This document shows positions 1 to 6,501 of a DNA stretch of 17,772 nt, in pieces. Made by a program: the position numbers and the translations under genes. The number at the start of each line of letters is the position of its first letter. Within the stretch, counting starts at the first letter, position 1. The notes below the pieces were generated by a model, which was not told the DNA's origin, made no database searches, and saw only the letters and a program-made list of their open reading frames with translations. The stretch lies in assembly GCA_026225015.1 (NCBI GenBank), contig JAMFRY010000271.1:1-17772 (forward strand), given 5' to 3'. This DNA comes from Alphaproteobacteria bacterium (GTDB lineage: Bacteria; Pseudomonadota; Alphaproteobacteria; Acetobacterales; Acetobacteraceae).

Positions 1-527
1 ATTCCCGTTGCGACAACGAAACCTCCGCGATTTGCTATTTGTTGTGCCTCTTTTGGAGACACCGTGTGATAACCACTTCGTGGGTTCGCAAGATTTTGTG
101 CTATTTGGTTGGCCGAAAAAGGCTCGCCTTGCTTATTCAAAAAAGGCCCAATCGGAGCGCCCGTCGCTTTCGCGATCGCAACCGTCGCTTGGTTACAATA
201 CGTTAAATTTCTATGGGGTTGAAAACTCGGATTTCTAATCGCGTCTTCTTGCGCATCGATTAGGTGCTGAGCCGCGACACTCAAATTGCCCTTTATGGGA
301 TCAGAGACATCCGATGCCTCGACCTTGTTCTCCCTCATCTCCAGCTCGCCCCTTTGAACGGCATGCAAAACGCTTCCCCGCGTCGCGATCTGGCCATGGA
401 AAAGACACGACACCGGATCGTCGGGTTCGGGGTCATATCCGTTTTGCCGCATCGTCAACGTCGCGGTGCAATGGGGGAACTTTATGCTGTATCTAGGGTC
501 AATCTCGGTATCGTTTCTGTTGAACAT
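1..527 (-). CDS. Partial protein with C-terminal cysteine-peptidase/amidase-like segment (runs off left edge)
   Basis: An open frame of 175 codons runs to the window edge without a stop. The second of two adjacent ATGs (530 and 527) is chosen because a GGAG lies 5 bases upstream of it. No N-terminal domain is recognised; there is no signal peptide. From about residue 106 the protein has the look of an NlpC/P60-like cysteine peptidase or amidase: TYCNQATVAIAKATG (Cys111 as the likely nucleophile), then SANQIAQNL, then VSPKEAQQIANRGGFVVA. That spacing is known to me from peptidoglycan-cleaving or effector-type domains in which a GH[VI]-type histidine follows; here the histidine would lie outside the window. 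Codon use differs from the neighbours (AGA, ATA, AGG, TTA and CTA are frequent) and the region is less GC-rich, which suggests transfer. The family is inferred by eye; a secreted effector, a phage lysin-like protein or an unrelated fold remain possible. Confidence 0.6.
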   Translation of the reverse strand, partial: MFNRNDTEIDPRYSIKFPHCTATLTMRQNGYDPEPDDPVSCLFHGQIATRGSVLHAVQRGELEMRENKVEASDVSDPIKGNLSVAAQHLIDAQEDAIRNPSFQPHRNLTYCNQATVAIAKATGAPIGPFLNKQGEPFSANQIAQNLANPRSGYHTVSPKEAQQIANRGGFVVATG

Positions 528-534
528 CATCGCT

Positions 535-575
535 CCGTTATGGTCAATAACAAAACGGCGACGATATCATAACGG
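535..575. promoter_or_regulatory. Inverted repeat just upstream of the left-edge gene
   Basis: CCGTTATG (535-542) and CATAACGG (568-575) are perfect 8-base inverted arms separated by 25 bases. They sit 8 bases upstream of the chosen start of the leftward gene. On the minus strand a TATGAT hexamer, a possible -10, overlaps the distal arm, but no convincing -35 is visible. The arms could be an operator or a leader stem; the function is a guess. Confidence 0.3.
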
Positions 576-866
576 TATGGGGCTGCAAAACGAATCATTT
601 AAAAGACCATGATTTTTTCGGCAGGGTCGCGGAGGAAGGCTAGCACCAACCGATGGCGGGTGTGACTATCGGCGGTTCCGTTGTCATGCCCCACGGAGGC
701 ACGTGTGCGCGAAGCGAGGCATCCACAGTTTATCTTTAACAAGGTGCAGGTAGTTGCTTAAATCGTGGATGCCCCGCCTTCGCGGGGCATGACGGGTTTG
801 GTGGGTCAGAGCCCATGCCGCTTGGTATAATCGGCAGTGTAGACCCAGCCGAACCCGCACAATCCG
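576..866. other. Gene-free stretch with palindromic repeats
   Basis: I see no credible coding frame here between the left-edge gene and the 3' end of dut. The short minus-strand frames in this stretch are translations of the palindromic repeat at 765-793. Apart from the repeat pair at 683-793 there is no tRNA, rRNA or clear intrinsic terminator for dut; the hairpin at 765-793 has no T run behind it. Confidence 0.6.
683..793. repeat. Pair of inverted palindromic (REP-like) elements
   Basis: Two related elements face each other. The left copy (683-726) starts GTCATGCCCC and ends GGCATCCAC. The right copy (765-793), read on the minus strand, starts GTCATGCCCC and ends GGCATCCAC. The outer arms 683-692/784-793 and inner arms 718-726/765-773 are perfect inverted repeats. 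The right copy alone folds into a 9-bp stem, ATGCCCCGC with GCGGGGCAT, closed by a CTTC loop. The left copy carries about 15 extra bases in its middle. Short palindromes with this GTCATGCCC...GGCATCCA pattern are common interspersed elements in alphaproteobacterial genomes. Confidence 0.6.
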
Positions 867-1352
867 TCACGTCCGCCCCGTCGAGCCAAATCCGCCGGTA
901 CCGCGTTCCGTATCGGAGAGTTCCGCAACCTCGGCCACGCAATAGCGCCGGACCTCGGCAATAACCGCCTGCGCAATTCGCTCCCCATGGTTGATCGTGT
1001 AGGCACGCTTGCCAAAATACAGCAGACCCACCATCAAAACGCCGCGATAATCCTCATCCACCGTTCCGGGGCTGTTGGGAATAATGAAGCCGGCTTTCAG
1101 CGCCAGGCCGGAGCGCGGCCGCACCTGCATTTCCGTGCCGGGCGGCAGTTCGACGCAGAACCCCAGCGAGATCATCTTGAAGTCGCCCTGCTCGAACACC
1201 TCCGGCCCCTGGGGCAGAAATGCACGCAAATCCATCCCCGCCGCGCCGGCGGTGGCATAGGCGGGTAGCGGCAAGTCCAGATTGCCTTCGATACGCTTGA
1301 ACTTGATCAGCGACAATTTTTCTTCTCCGGTTTGGATTGCAACCAAGCTCAC
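867..1352 (-). CDS. dut: dUTP diphosphatase (dUTPase)
   Basis: Hydrolyses dUTP to dUMP and pyrophosphate, keeping uracil out of DNA and feeding dTMP synthesis; the family acts as a cytosolic homotrimer. All five dUTPase motifs are present in 161 residues: AGMDLRA (38-44), PRSGLALK (79-86), GTVDEDYRG (96-104, with the catalytic Asp), GERIAQAVI (123-131) and the C-terminal P-loop-like RGTGGFGSTGR (150-160). The GTG start at 1352 overlaps the coaBC stop by four bases (GTGA), implying translational coupling as last gene of a ubiE-coaBC-dut operon. An in-frame TTG at residue 13 has a better Shine-Dalgarno (GGAG 8 bases upstream) and is an alternative start giving a length nearer the usual 150. A uracil-DNA glycosylase in the same window acts on the same problem downstream. 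Confidence 0.97.
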   Translation of the reverse strand: MSLVAIQTGEEKLSLIKFKRIEGNLDLPLPAYATAGAAGMDLRAFLPQGPEVFEQGDFKMISLGFCVELPPGTEMQVRPRSGLALKAGFIIPNSPGTVDEDYRGVLMVGLLYFGKRAYTINHGERIAQAVIAEVRRYCVAEVAELSDTERGTGGFGSTGRT

Positions 1353-2545
1353 AGCTTCTGCTCGGCGATTCTGGCCGCGAGTTTTGTCGCCAGCGCCGAT
1401 TTATTCATCAGCGGCCAGGCCTCCGCGCCATCAGCCGTGATCAGCGTCACCTGGTTTTGTGCGCCGCCCATGATGCCGGTGCCGCCGACATTATTGGCAA
1501 GGATCCAATCGCAGCCTTTGCGCGCCAATTTTGCCGCGGCATTTTCCTCAAGATTTTGCGTCTCCGCTGCAAAGCCCACCACCAGCCTCGGCCGTAACGC
1601 TCCGGGTGCTGCAAGCCGGCGCAGGATATCGGGATTTTCCGTAAGTAGCAGGGAAGGCTGCGCATCGGCGTTTTTCTTGATCTTATGTGGCGCAAGCGAT
1701 GCCGCCCGCCAATCGGCCACCGCCGCCGCGCAAACCGCAATTTCCGCGGGCAACGCCGCTTCCACCGCCGCCAGCATTTCGGCCGCCGTTTCCACATGGA
1801 TGGTTGTAACGCCCAAAGGGTCCGGGATCGCCACCGGCCCGCTCACCAGCGTGACCTTCGCACCCAGCGCATTGAGCGCCGCCGCGATTGCGTGACCCTG
1901 TTTGCCGGAGCTGCGATTGCCCAGATAGCGCACCGGGTCGATCGGCTCATGCGTCGGCCCGCTGGTCACGATCGCGTGTTTCCCCGAAAGTGGCCCGCTT
2001 GCCCCCAATGCCCGCGCAATGGCGTCCAAAATCACCGGCGGCTCCGCCAGCCTGCCGGGCCCGAATTCGCCGCAGGCCATCGGCCCCTCATCCGGCGGCA
2101 CGATCAGCACCCCGCGCCCGGCGAGCGTTGCCAAATTGGCCTGCGTTGCCGCGTGCTGCCACATCCGCACATTCATCGCCGGCGCCGCCAGCACCTGCTT
2201 ATCGGTGGCCAGCAACACGGTGGTCGCCAGGTCATCGGCCAGCCCGGCCGCCATTTTCGCCAGAATATCGGCGCTGGCCGGCGCCACCACCACCAGATCG
2301 GCGGCGCGCGAGAGCTCGATATGCCCCATTTCGCTGTCATCGGTGAGCGAGAACAAATCGGTATAGAGTTTCTCGCCCGAAAGCGCCTGCACTGAAAGCG
2401 GTGTGACAAATTGCGCGCCGGCTTTTGTCAGCACGCAGGTTACCTTGCATCCGGCGCGGCTCAACAGCCGGATCAACTCCAGCGCCTTATAGGCCGCGAT
2501 CCCGCCGGAGATGATCAGCAGAACGCGTTTGCCGTTAAGGTTCAC
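1349..2545 (-). CDS. coaBC: Bifunctional phosphopantothenoylcysteine decarboxylase / phosphopantothenate-cysteine ligase
   Basis: Performs two steps of coenzyme A synthesis: CTP-dependent joining of cysteine to 4'-phosphopantothenate (CoaB half) and FMN-dependent decarboxylation to 4'-phosphopantetheine (CoaC half). The N-terminal flavoprotein domain shows ISGGIAAYK (12-20), the catalytic-His region GHIELSR (His75), PASADILAKMAAGLADDL (89-106), PAMN (122-125) and the active-site Cys in ACGEFGPGR (Cys158). The CoaB domain begins near residue 189 with VTSGPTHEPIDPVRYLGNRS and later AAAVADWR. The frame is open further upstream, but the GTG at 2545 is preferred: it overlaps the ubiE stop as GTGA, fits the family's first residues (GKRVLLIISGGIAAYK) and gives 398 aa, close to the usual 400. 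Confidence 0.97.
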   Translation of the reverse strand: MNLNGKRVLLIISGGIAAYKALELIRLLSRAGCKVTCVLTKAGAQFVTPLSVQALSGEKLYTDLFSLTDDSEMGHIELSRAADLVVVAPASADILAKMAAGLADDLATTVLLATDKQVLAAPAMNVRMWQHAATQANLATLAGRGVLIVPPDEGPMACGEFGPGRLAEPPVILDAIARALGASGPLSGKHAIVTSGPTHEPIDPVRYLGNRSSGKQGHAIAAALNALGAKVTLVSGPVAIPDPLGVTTIHVETAAEMLAAVEAALPAEIAVCAAAVADWRAASLAPHKIKKNADAQPSLLLTENPDILRRLAAPGALRPRLVVGFAAETQNLEENAAAKLARKGCDWILANNVGGTGIMGGAQNQVTLITADGAEAWPLMNKSALATKLAARIAEQKL

Positions 2546-3291
2546 AGCCGCCAGCCCTGATGAATCGCGGCAATGCCGCCGGAGAGGTTGCGCACCTTCA
2601 CCCGTTCCAAACCGGCCTGTTCCATCATCGCCTGCAATTTTTCCTGATCCGGAAACATGCGGATGCTTTCCGCCAGATATTGATAGCTGGCAGCGTCTTG
2701 CGCCACCCACTGGCCGATCCGCGGCAGCGCCTTGAACGACCAGGCCTCGTAGGCTTTCTCGAACGCCGCAATCTGCAATCGCGAGAATTCCAGGCAGGCG
2801 AACTTGCCCCCGGGCCGCAGCACGCGCCTGGCCTCGCGCAGCACCTGGTCCTTGTTGGTGCAGTTGCGCAGGCCAAAGGCGATCGATACCCGGTCCACCG
2901 ATTTATCCGGCAGCGGCAGCGCCTCCGCATCGGTCACCAGCAGCGAAATATCGGCAACCAGCCCGCGCGCGAGAATCCTGTCGCGTCCGACGCTCAGCAT
3001 CGCGAAGTTGATATCCGAGAGGATCACTGGCCCGCCGCCGCGCTGGAGCCAACCGGAGGCAATATCCCCGGTGCCGCCCGCCAGATCGAGCAGCGCCAGA
3101 TTGGGCCGCGGACCCAGCGCCTGGACGAAATCGCGCTTCCATAGCCGGTGCACGCCAAGCGACATCAAATCGTTCATCAAATCATATTTAGCGGCGACAT
3201 TGTCGAACACGCCGCGGACGAGAAGGCGCTTTTGCTCACGCTCGACCGTGCGAAATCCAAAATCCACACTTGAAGGAGGGTTGCTGCTCAT
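2542..3291 (-). CDS. ubiE: Ubiquinone/menaquinone biosynthesis C-methyltransferase UbiE
   Basis: SAM-dependent C-methyltransferase of the quinone ring in ubiquinone synthesis. The 249-aa protein has the UbiE/COQ5 signature FDNVAAKYDLMNDLMSLGVH (29-48), the SAM-binding motif LLDLAGGTGDIA (68-79), the second signature around RVSIAFGLRNCTN (134-146) and the family C-terminus GGIAAIHQGWRL. The ATG at 3291 has a GAGGG six bases upstream. It is the first gene of the leftward ubiE-coaBC-dut operon and is transcribed divergently from mutM with only 30 bases between the two starts, so at least one of the promoters must extend into the opposite gene. Confidence 0.97.
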   Translation of the reverse strand: MSSNPPSSVDFGFRTVEREQKRLLVRGVFDNVAAKYDLMNDLMSLGVHRLWKRDFVQALGPRPNLALLDLAGGTGDIASGWLQRGGGPVILSDINFAMLSVGRDRILARGLVADISLLVTDAEALPLPDKSVDRVSIAFGLRNCTNKDQVLREARRVLRPGGKFACLEFSRLQIAAFEKAYEAWSFKALPRIGQWVAQDAASYQYLAESIRMFPDQEKLQAMMEQAGLERVKVRNLSGGIAAIHQGWRL

Positions 3292-3321
3292 GGTGAACCC
3301 TCTATAGCCTCAAATCCGAAC

Positions 3322-4149
3322 ATGCCGGAACTCCCCGAAGTAGAAACAGTCATGCGCGGCCTGGATCAGCATTTGACCGGCCGCGTCATCGCGCGCGCTT
3401 TCTTGCACCGGCCGGATTTGCGCTGGCAGATCCCGCCCGAACTGCCGGCGGTGCTAACCGGCGCCACGGTGCTGGGCTTTCGCCGGCGCGGCAAATATTT
3501 CTTCATCCGGCTTGATTCCGGCTGGTCGGTGCTGGTGCATCTGGGGATGTCCGGACGCATGGTCATCGATGCGCCCTTCGCCTTGCATGAGCACCTCACC
3601 TTGGAGCGCAGCGGCGGCGGCCGGGTGGGATTCGTCGATCCGCGGCGCTTCGGCGCGCTGGATCTGATCCGAACCGAAGATGAGGACAGCCACAAGTTCA
3701 TCTCCGGCATGGGGCCGGAACCGCTGGGCACCCAATTTTCGGCGCCGGTGCTGATGGAGGCGCTGGCGGGCAAGGCTACCGCCATCAAGACGGCCTTGCT
3801 GGACCAGCGGATTGTCGCCGGCATCGGCAATATCTATGCCAGCGAGGCGCTGTTTCGCGCCGGTATCAGCCCGCGCCGCGCAAGCGGCGGGCTCGGCCGC
3901 GCCCGCATCGAGCGGCTGGTGCCGGCGATCAAGAACACCCTGATCGAGGCGATTGCCGCCGGTGGCTCCACCTTGCGCGACTATGTGCAACCCAGCGGCG
4001 AACTCGGCTATTTTCAGCACGCCTGGAAGGTCTATGACCGGGAAGGCGCGCCATGCGAGCGCTGCCCCGGACCGCCCTCCTGCAACGGGGTCCGCAGGCT
4101 GGTCCAAACCGGCCGCGCCTCCTTTTATTGTCCACTTACCCAGAAGTAG
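3322..4149 (+). CDS. mutM: Formamidopyrimidine-DNA glycosylase (Fpg/MutM)
   Basis: Excises 8-oxoguanine and formamidopyrimidines from DNA and cleaves the abasic site by beta,delta-elimination. The catalytic N-terminus PELPEVET (Pro2, Glu3) is intact, Lys58 lies in RRRGKYF, and the helix-two-turn-helix is visible at LLDQRIVAGIGNIYASEALF (159-178). The C-terminal zinc finger is unusual: Cys245 and Cys248 (CERC) and Cys270 (FYC) are present, but the fourth ligand, normally Cys in a CPxCQ ending, is Thr273 (CPLTQK, ACC codon). An extra Cys254 lies in the loop. There are 275 residues, a normal length. No clear Shine-Dalgarno precedes the ATG; the mRNA may be nearly leaderless given the 30-base gap to ubiE. 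Start and identity are firm because Pro2 must follow the initiator Met. Confidence 0.96.
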   Translation: MPELPEVETVMRGLDQHLTGRVIARAFLHRPDLRWQIPPELPAVLTGATVLGFRRRGKYFFIRLDSGWSVLVHLGMSGRMVIDAPFALHEHLTLERSGGGRVGFVDPRRFGALDLIRTEDEDSHKFISGMGPEPLGTQFSAPVLMEALAGKATAIKTALLDQRIVAGIGNIYASEALFRAGISPRRASGGLGRARIERLVPAIKNTLIEAIAAGGSTLRDYVQPSGELGYFQHAWKVYDREGAPCERCPGPPSCNGVRRLVQTGRASFYCPLTQK

Positions 4150-4163
4150 GCCCCAGAAGTAGG
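4139..4163. repeat. 13-bp tandem duplication over the mutM stop codon
   Basis: The 12-base unit CCCAGAAGTAGG occurs at 4139-4150 and again at 4152-4163 (period 13). The first copy encodes the last residues and stop of mutM. This looks like a recent slippage or duplication event at the gene end, next to the codon that replaces the last zinc-finger cysteine. Confidence 0.7.
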
Positions 4164-4221
4164 TCCGGAGGCGTTTTTCCGGCAAGCGCCCAGAGCGGCG
4201 TTTCGCGCATGACCCAAGCCC

Positions 4222-4250
4222 TTGACGCCGGCTTCTGCCGCGTTTAGACC
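4222..4250 (+). promoter_or_regulatory. Candidate sigma70-type promoter for rpsT
   Basis: TTGACG (4222-4227, 5 of 6 to the -35 consensus) is followed after exactly 17 bases by TAGACC (4245-4250, 3 of 6 to the -10 consensus). This would start the transcript near 4257, about 29 bases before the rpsT ATG, a normal leader for a ribosomal protein gene. Confidence 0.5.
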
Positions 4251-4285
4251 CCGGCCTTCGTTTTCAACGGTTTTTGGCGGATTTA

Positions 4286-4555
4286 ATGGCGAATATAGCA
4301 TCGGCGCAGAAGCGCATCAGGCAGACAGTCAAGCGCACGGCGCGCAACAAAGCACGCAAGTCGCGAGTGCATGGCGCCATCCGCAAGATCGAGGAAGCGG
4401 TTGCCGGCGGCGACAAACAGGCAGCGCTTGAGGCGTTTCGCGCGGCCCAGCCGGAATTGCAGCGCGCCGTGACCAAGGGCGTGCTGAAGGCGAACGCGGT
4501 TTCGCGCAAATTGTCGCGCCTTTCCGCGCATGTGAAGGCCGTACCAGCAGGCTGA
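4286..4555 (+). CDS. rpsT: 30S ribosomal protein S20
   Basis: Small basic 16S rRNA-binding protein of the 30S subunit. The 89-aa product starts MANIASAQKRIRQ and continues with the family pattern RNKARKSRVHGAIRKIEEAV and a C-terminal KGVLKANAVSRKLSRLSAHV helix rich in Lys, Arg and Ala. The ATG at 4286 has a GGCGG five bases upstream. A TTG four codons earlier keeps the frame open but does not fit the conserved N-terminus. The gene lies between mutM and dnaA; rpsT next to dnaA is a familiar arrangement in alphaproteobacteria. I see no convincing hairpin terminator after the stop. Confidence 0.97.
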   Translation: MANIASAQKRIRQTVKRTARNKARKSRVHGAIRKIEEAVAGGDKQAALEAFRAAQPELQRAVTKGVLKANAVSRKLSRLSAHVKAVPAG

Positions 4556-4914
4556 CTCACTACCTCGGCCTTCAAGCTGCGGAATCATTTCGTTAGATGT
4601 ATCTAAATGGTGTTGATGAGTTCCACAATTTGGAACAAATCGACGCCATTTTTCGTTTTACTTTCGCATACTAAATTTTTCATTAGCCTCGAACCCGACT
4701 GAATTTACGGCTTATTCCATCCGCGTCAGTGGCTTGAGAGCGAAGTTAAAGAAATTGAACGCTTGCACCCTCCAGTCATCATGACCTACTGTCCGCGGCT
4801 TACAATATCACCCGGATAGTCATTCAAACGCCGTAACAGATAGCGCTTTTCATGCTGTTGCGGTTGCCACAGATTGATAAATTCCGGCGTCTAAACCTGT
4901 GGAGAAGAGCTGGG
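4556..4914. other. rpsT-dnaA intergenic region; AT-rich, palindromes, DnaA-box-like sites
   Basis: This 359-base gap is clearly more AT-rich than its surroundings. It holds two perfect short palindromes: TTAGAT-GT-ATCTAA (4593-4606) and GTTCCA-CAATT-TGGAAC (4620-4636). Three sequences resemble the DnaA box TTATCCACA: the complement of TGTGGAGAA (4898-4906, one mismatch), GTTGCCACA (4864-4872) and AGTTCCACA (4619-4627), the last two poorer. The best one overlaps the dnaA Shine-Dalgarno. A GANTC methylation-type site (GAATC) is at 4582. The region could carry dnaA autoregulation or part of an origin; the boxes are too few and weak to call oriC. Confidence 0.4.
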
Positions 4915-6429
4915 ATGAATTTCGGGGTCAATTCTGCACGGGAAAACGAAACAATGACCCGGCTATCGAGCGAAACTGTGCAAGACGGGCATCTGGTCAC
5001 TCAATGGGCCACGGTGCGCGCCAAGCTGCAGCTGGAAGTCGGCGATGTGGAGTACCGCACCTGGCTTAAACAGGTGGCGCTCGGCGGCCTGAACGGTGAT
5101 GACCTGATATTGATATTGCCGACACGCTTTTTGCGCGACTGGGTGGCCAAGGAATATGGCGCGTTGATCGAGACGATCTGGCAGACCGTCAATGCCTCCA
5201 TCCGCTCAATTGAAATTCGCGCTCAGCCCTCGCGCGGAACCGCGCCCAATCTCGCCGAGCCGGTCAGCCGTCCGGGCCATGGTGCAAACCGCAACGGCGC
5301 TGCCCTTGGCGAACGGCTTGCCGGTCCATCGGCCGCAGCTGGGCCGCCCGCACCACAAACCGGCCATGGTTCCGCTTACGAAACCCGCGCCTATGCCGGT
5401 GCGCCGCTGGATCAGCGCTTCACCTTTGATACGTTTGTTGTTGGAAAACCCAACGAGTTCGCCTATGCCTGCGCGCGAAGGGTGGCGGAATCACCGGCGA
5501 CGCAAGGCTTCAATCCGCTATTTCTCTATGGCGGCGTCGGCCTGGGAAAAACCCATCTGATGCATGCCATTGCCTGGGAGCTGAGCACCAGGCCAAGCGG
5601 CAATAAGCCGGTGACCATGGCCTATATGTCCGCCGAGAAATTCATGTACCGGTTCATCAACGCGCTCCGCAACCAGTCCACGCTGGAGTTCAAAAACGAG
5701 TTGCGCAGCGTGGACGTGCTGATGATCGATGACCTGCAATTCCTGATCGGCAAAGATAATACCCAGGAAGAATTTTTTCATACGTTCAACGCGCTCGTTG
5801 ACGCAGGCAAACAGATTGTCATTTCGGCTGACAAATCACCTTCCGATCTATCCGGGCTTGAGGACCGTTTGCGGACGCGTCTTGGCTGTGGCATGGTCGC
5901 CGATCTGCACGCGACCACCTATGAGCTTCGCATCTCCATTCTGGAAGCCAAGGCCCATCGCGCCGGCGTTGAGGTGCCCGCGAAAGTGATGGAATTCCTG
6001 GCCCATAAGATCACCTCCAATATCCGCGAACTGGAAGGCGCGTTGAACCGGCTGGTCGCCCATGCCAATCTGTTCGACCGGCCGGTCACGCTGGAGACGG
6101 CGCATGAGGTGCTGCATGATGTGCTGCGTTCCTTTGACCGCCGCGTCACCATCCAGGAAATCCAGAAACGCGTTGCCGAGCACTGGAACATCCGGATTGC
6201 GGAAATGTCGTCCGCGCGCCGCTCGCGCAATATCGCGCGGCCGCGCCAGGTGGCGATGTATCTGGCCAAGCAACTCACCAGCAAAAGCCTGCCCGATATC
6301 GGCCGCCATTTCGGCGACCGCGACCACACCACGGTGATGCATGCGGTGGCGCGGGTAACAGCGCTGATCAGCACCGACGTGGCCTTTGCCGAGGATGTGG
6401 AGTTGCTGCGGCGGATGTTGGAATCCTAA
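4915..6429 (+). CDS. dnaA: Chromosomal replication initiator protein DnaA
   Basis: AAA+ ATPase that binds DnaA boxes and melts the origin. Domain I (about 28-100) has WATVRAKLQLEVGDVEYRTW; a low-complexity Gly/Ala/Pro linker (about 105-165) follows. The AAA+ core has Walker A GGVGLGKT (206-213), Walker B MIDDLQF (270-276), sensor I ISADKSP, and sensor II IRELEGALNRL (370-380). The DNA-binding domain carries GDRDHTTVMHAV (467-478). The box VII arginine region reads RLRTRLGCGMVADL, with Cys where Trp or Phe is usual. ATG 4915 (504 aa) is chosen for the GGAGAAG upstream; ATGs at 4852 and 4954 are possible, giving 525 or 491 aa. A DnaA-box-like sequence overlaps this ribosome site, which would suit autoregulation. 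Most variation is in the start, not the identity. Confidence 0.98.
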   Translation: MNFGVNSARENETMTRLSSETVQDGHLVTQWATVRAKLQLEVGDVEYRTWLKQVALGGLNGDDLILILPTRFLRDWVAKEYGALIETIWQTVNASIRSIEIRAQPSRGTAPNLAEPVSRPGHGANRNGAALGERLAGPSAAAGPPAPQTGHGSAYETRAYAGAPLDQRFTFDTFVVGKPNEFAYACARRVAESPATQGFNPLFLYGGVGLGKTHLMHAIAWELSTRPSGNKPVTMAYMSAEKFMYRFINALRNQSTLEFKNELRSVDVLMIDDLQFLIGKDNTQEEFFHTFNALVDAGKQIVISADKSPSDLSGLEDRLRTRLGCGMVADLHATTYELRISILEAKAHRAGVEVPAKVMEFLAHKITSNIRELEGALNRLVAHANLFDRPVTLETAHEVLHDVLRSFDRRVTIQEIQKRVAEHWNIRIAEMSSARRSRNIARPRQVAMYLAKQLTSKSLPDIGRHFGDRDHTTVMHAVARVTALISTDVAFAEDVELLRRMLES

Positions 6430-6451
6430 GGCAGCAAGGCGCTTTTCGTAA

Positions 6452-6501
6452 GGCGGGCATCGCCCGCATTTTCATTATAAAAAAGGCGGGCGATGCCCGC
6501 C
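6452..6501. terminator. Bidirectional double-hairpin terminator between dnaA and the S24 gene
   Basis: Arms 6452-6467 and 6486-6501 are perfect 16-base inverted copies, and each arm is itself a palindrome (GCGGGC-ATC-GCCCGC). Rightward, the first hairpin is followed by ATTTTCATT, a modest T run for dnaA. Leftward, the second hairpin is followed by six T residues and then ATAATG, a good intrinsic terminator for the S24 gene, whose stop codon abuts it. The large cruciform using both arms is an alternative fold. The palindromes look like the same class of mobile short repeats as at 683-793 put to use as terminators. Confidence 0.7.

Noticed and set aside
8..572. Plus-strand frames of 76 and 102 codons at the left end
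   Set aside because: They lie opposite the longer minus-strand frame with a ribosome site and recognisable peptidase-like pattern.
806..866. Peptide GFGWVYTADYTKRHGL just after dut in another frame
   Set aside because: It looks a little like a protein C-terminus, but I cannot name a family and there is no start or upstream homology outside dut.
736..942. Minus-strand 68-codon frame ending in CPAKAGHPRF
   Set aside because: That peptide is the translation of the palindromic repeat, a classic false ORF.
4556..4914. A definite chromosomal origin
   Set aside because: Only one near-consensus DnaA box plus two weak ones; position next to dnaA is not enough in alphaproteobacteria.
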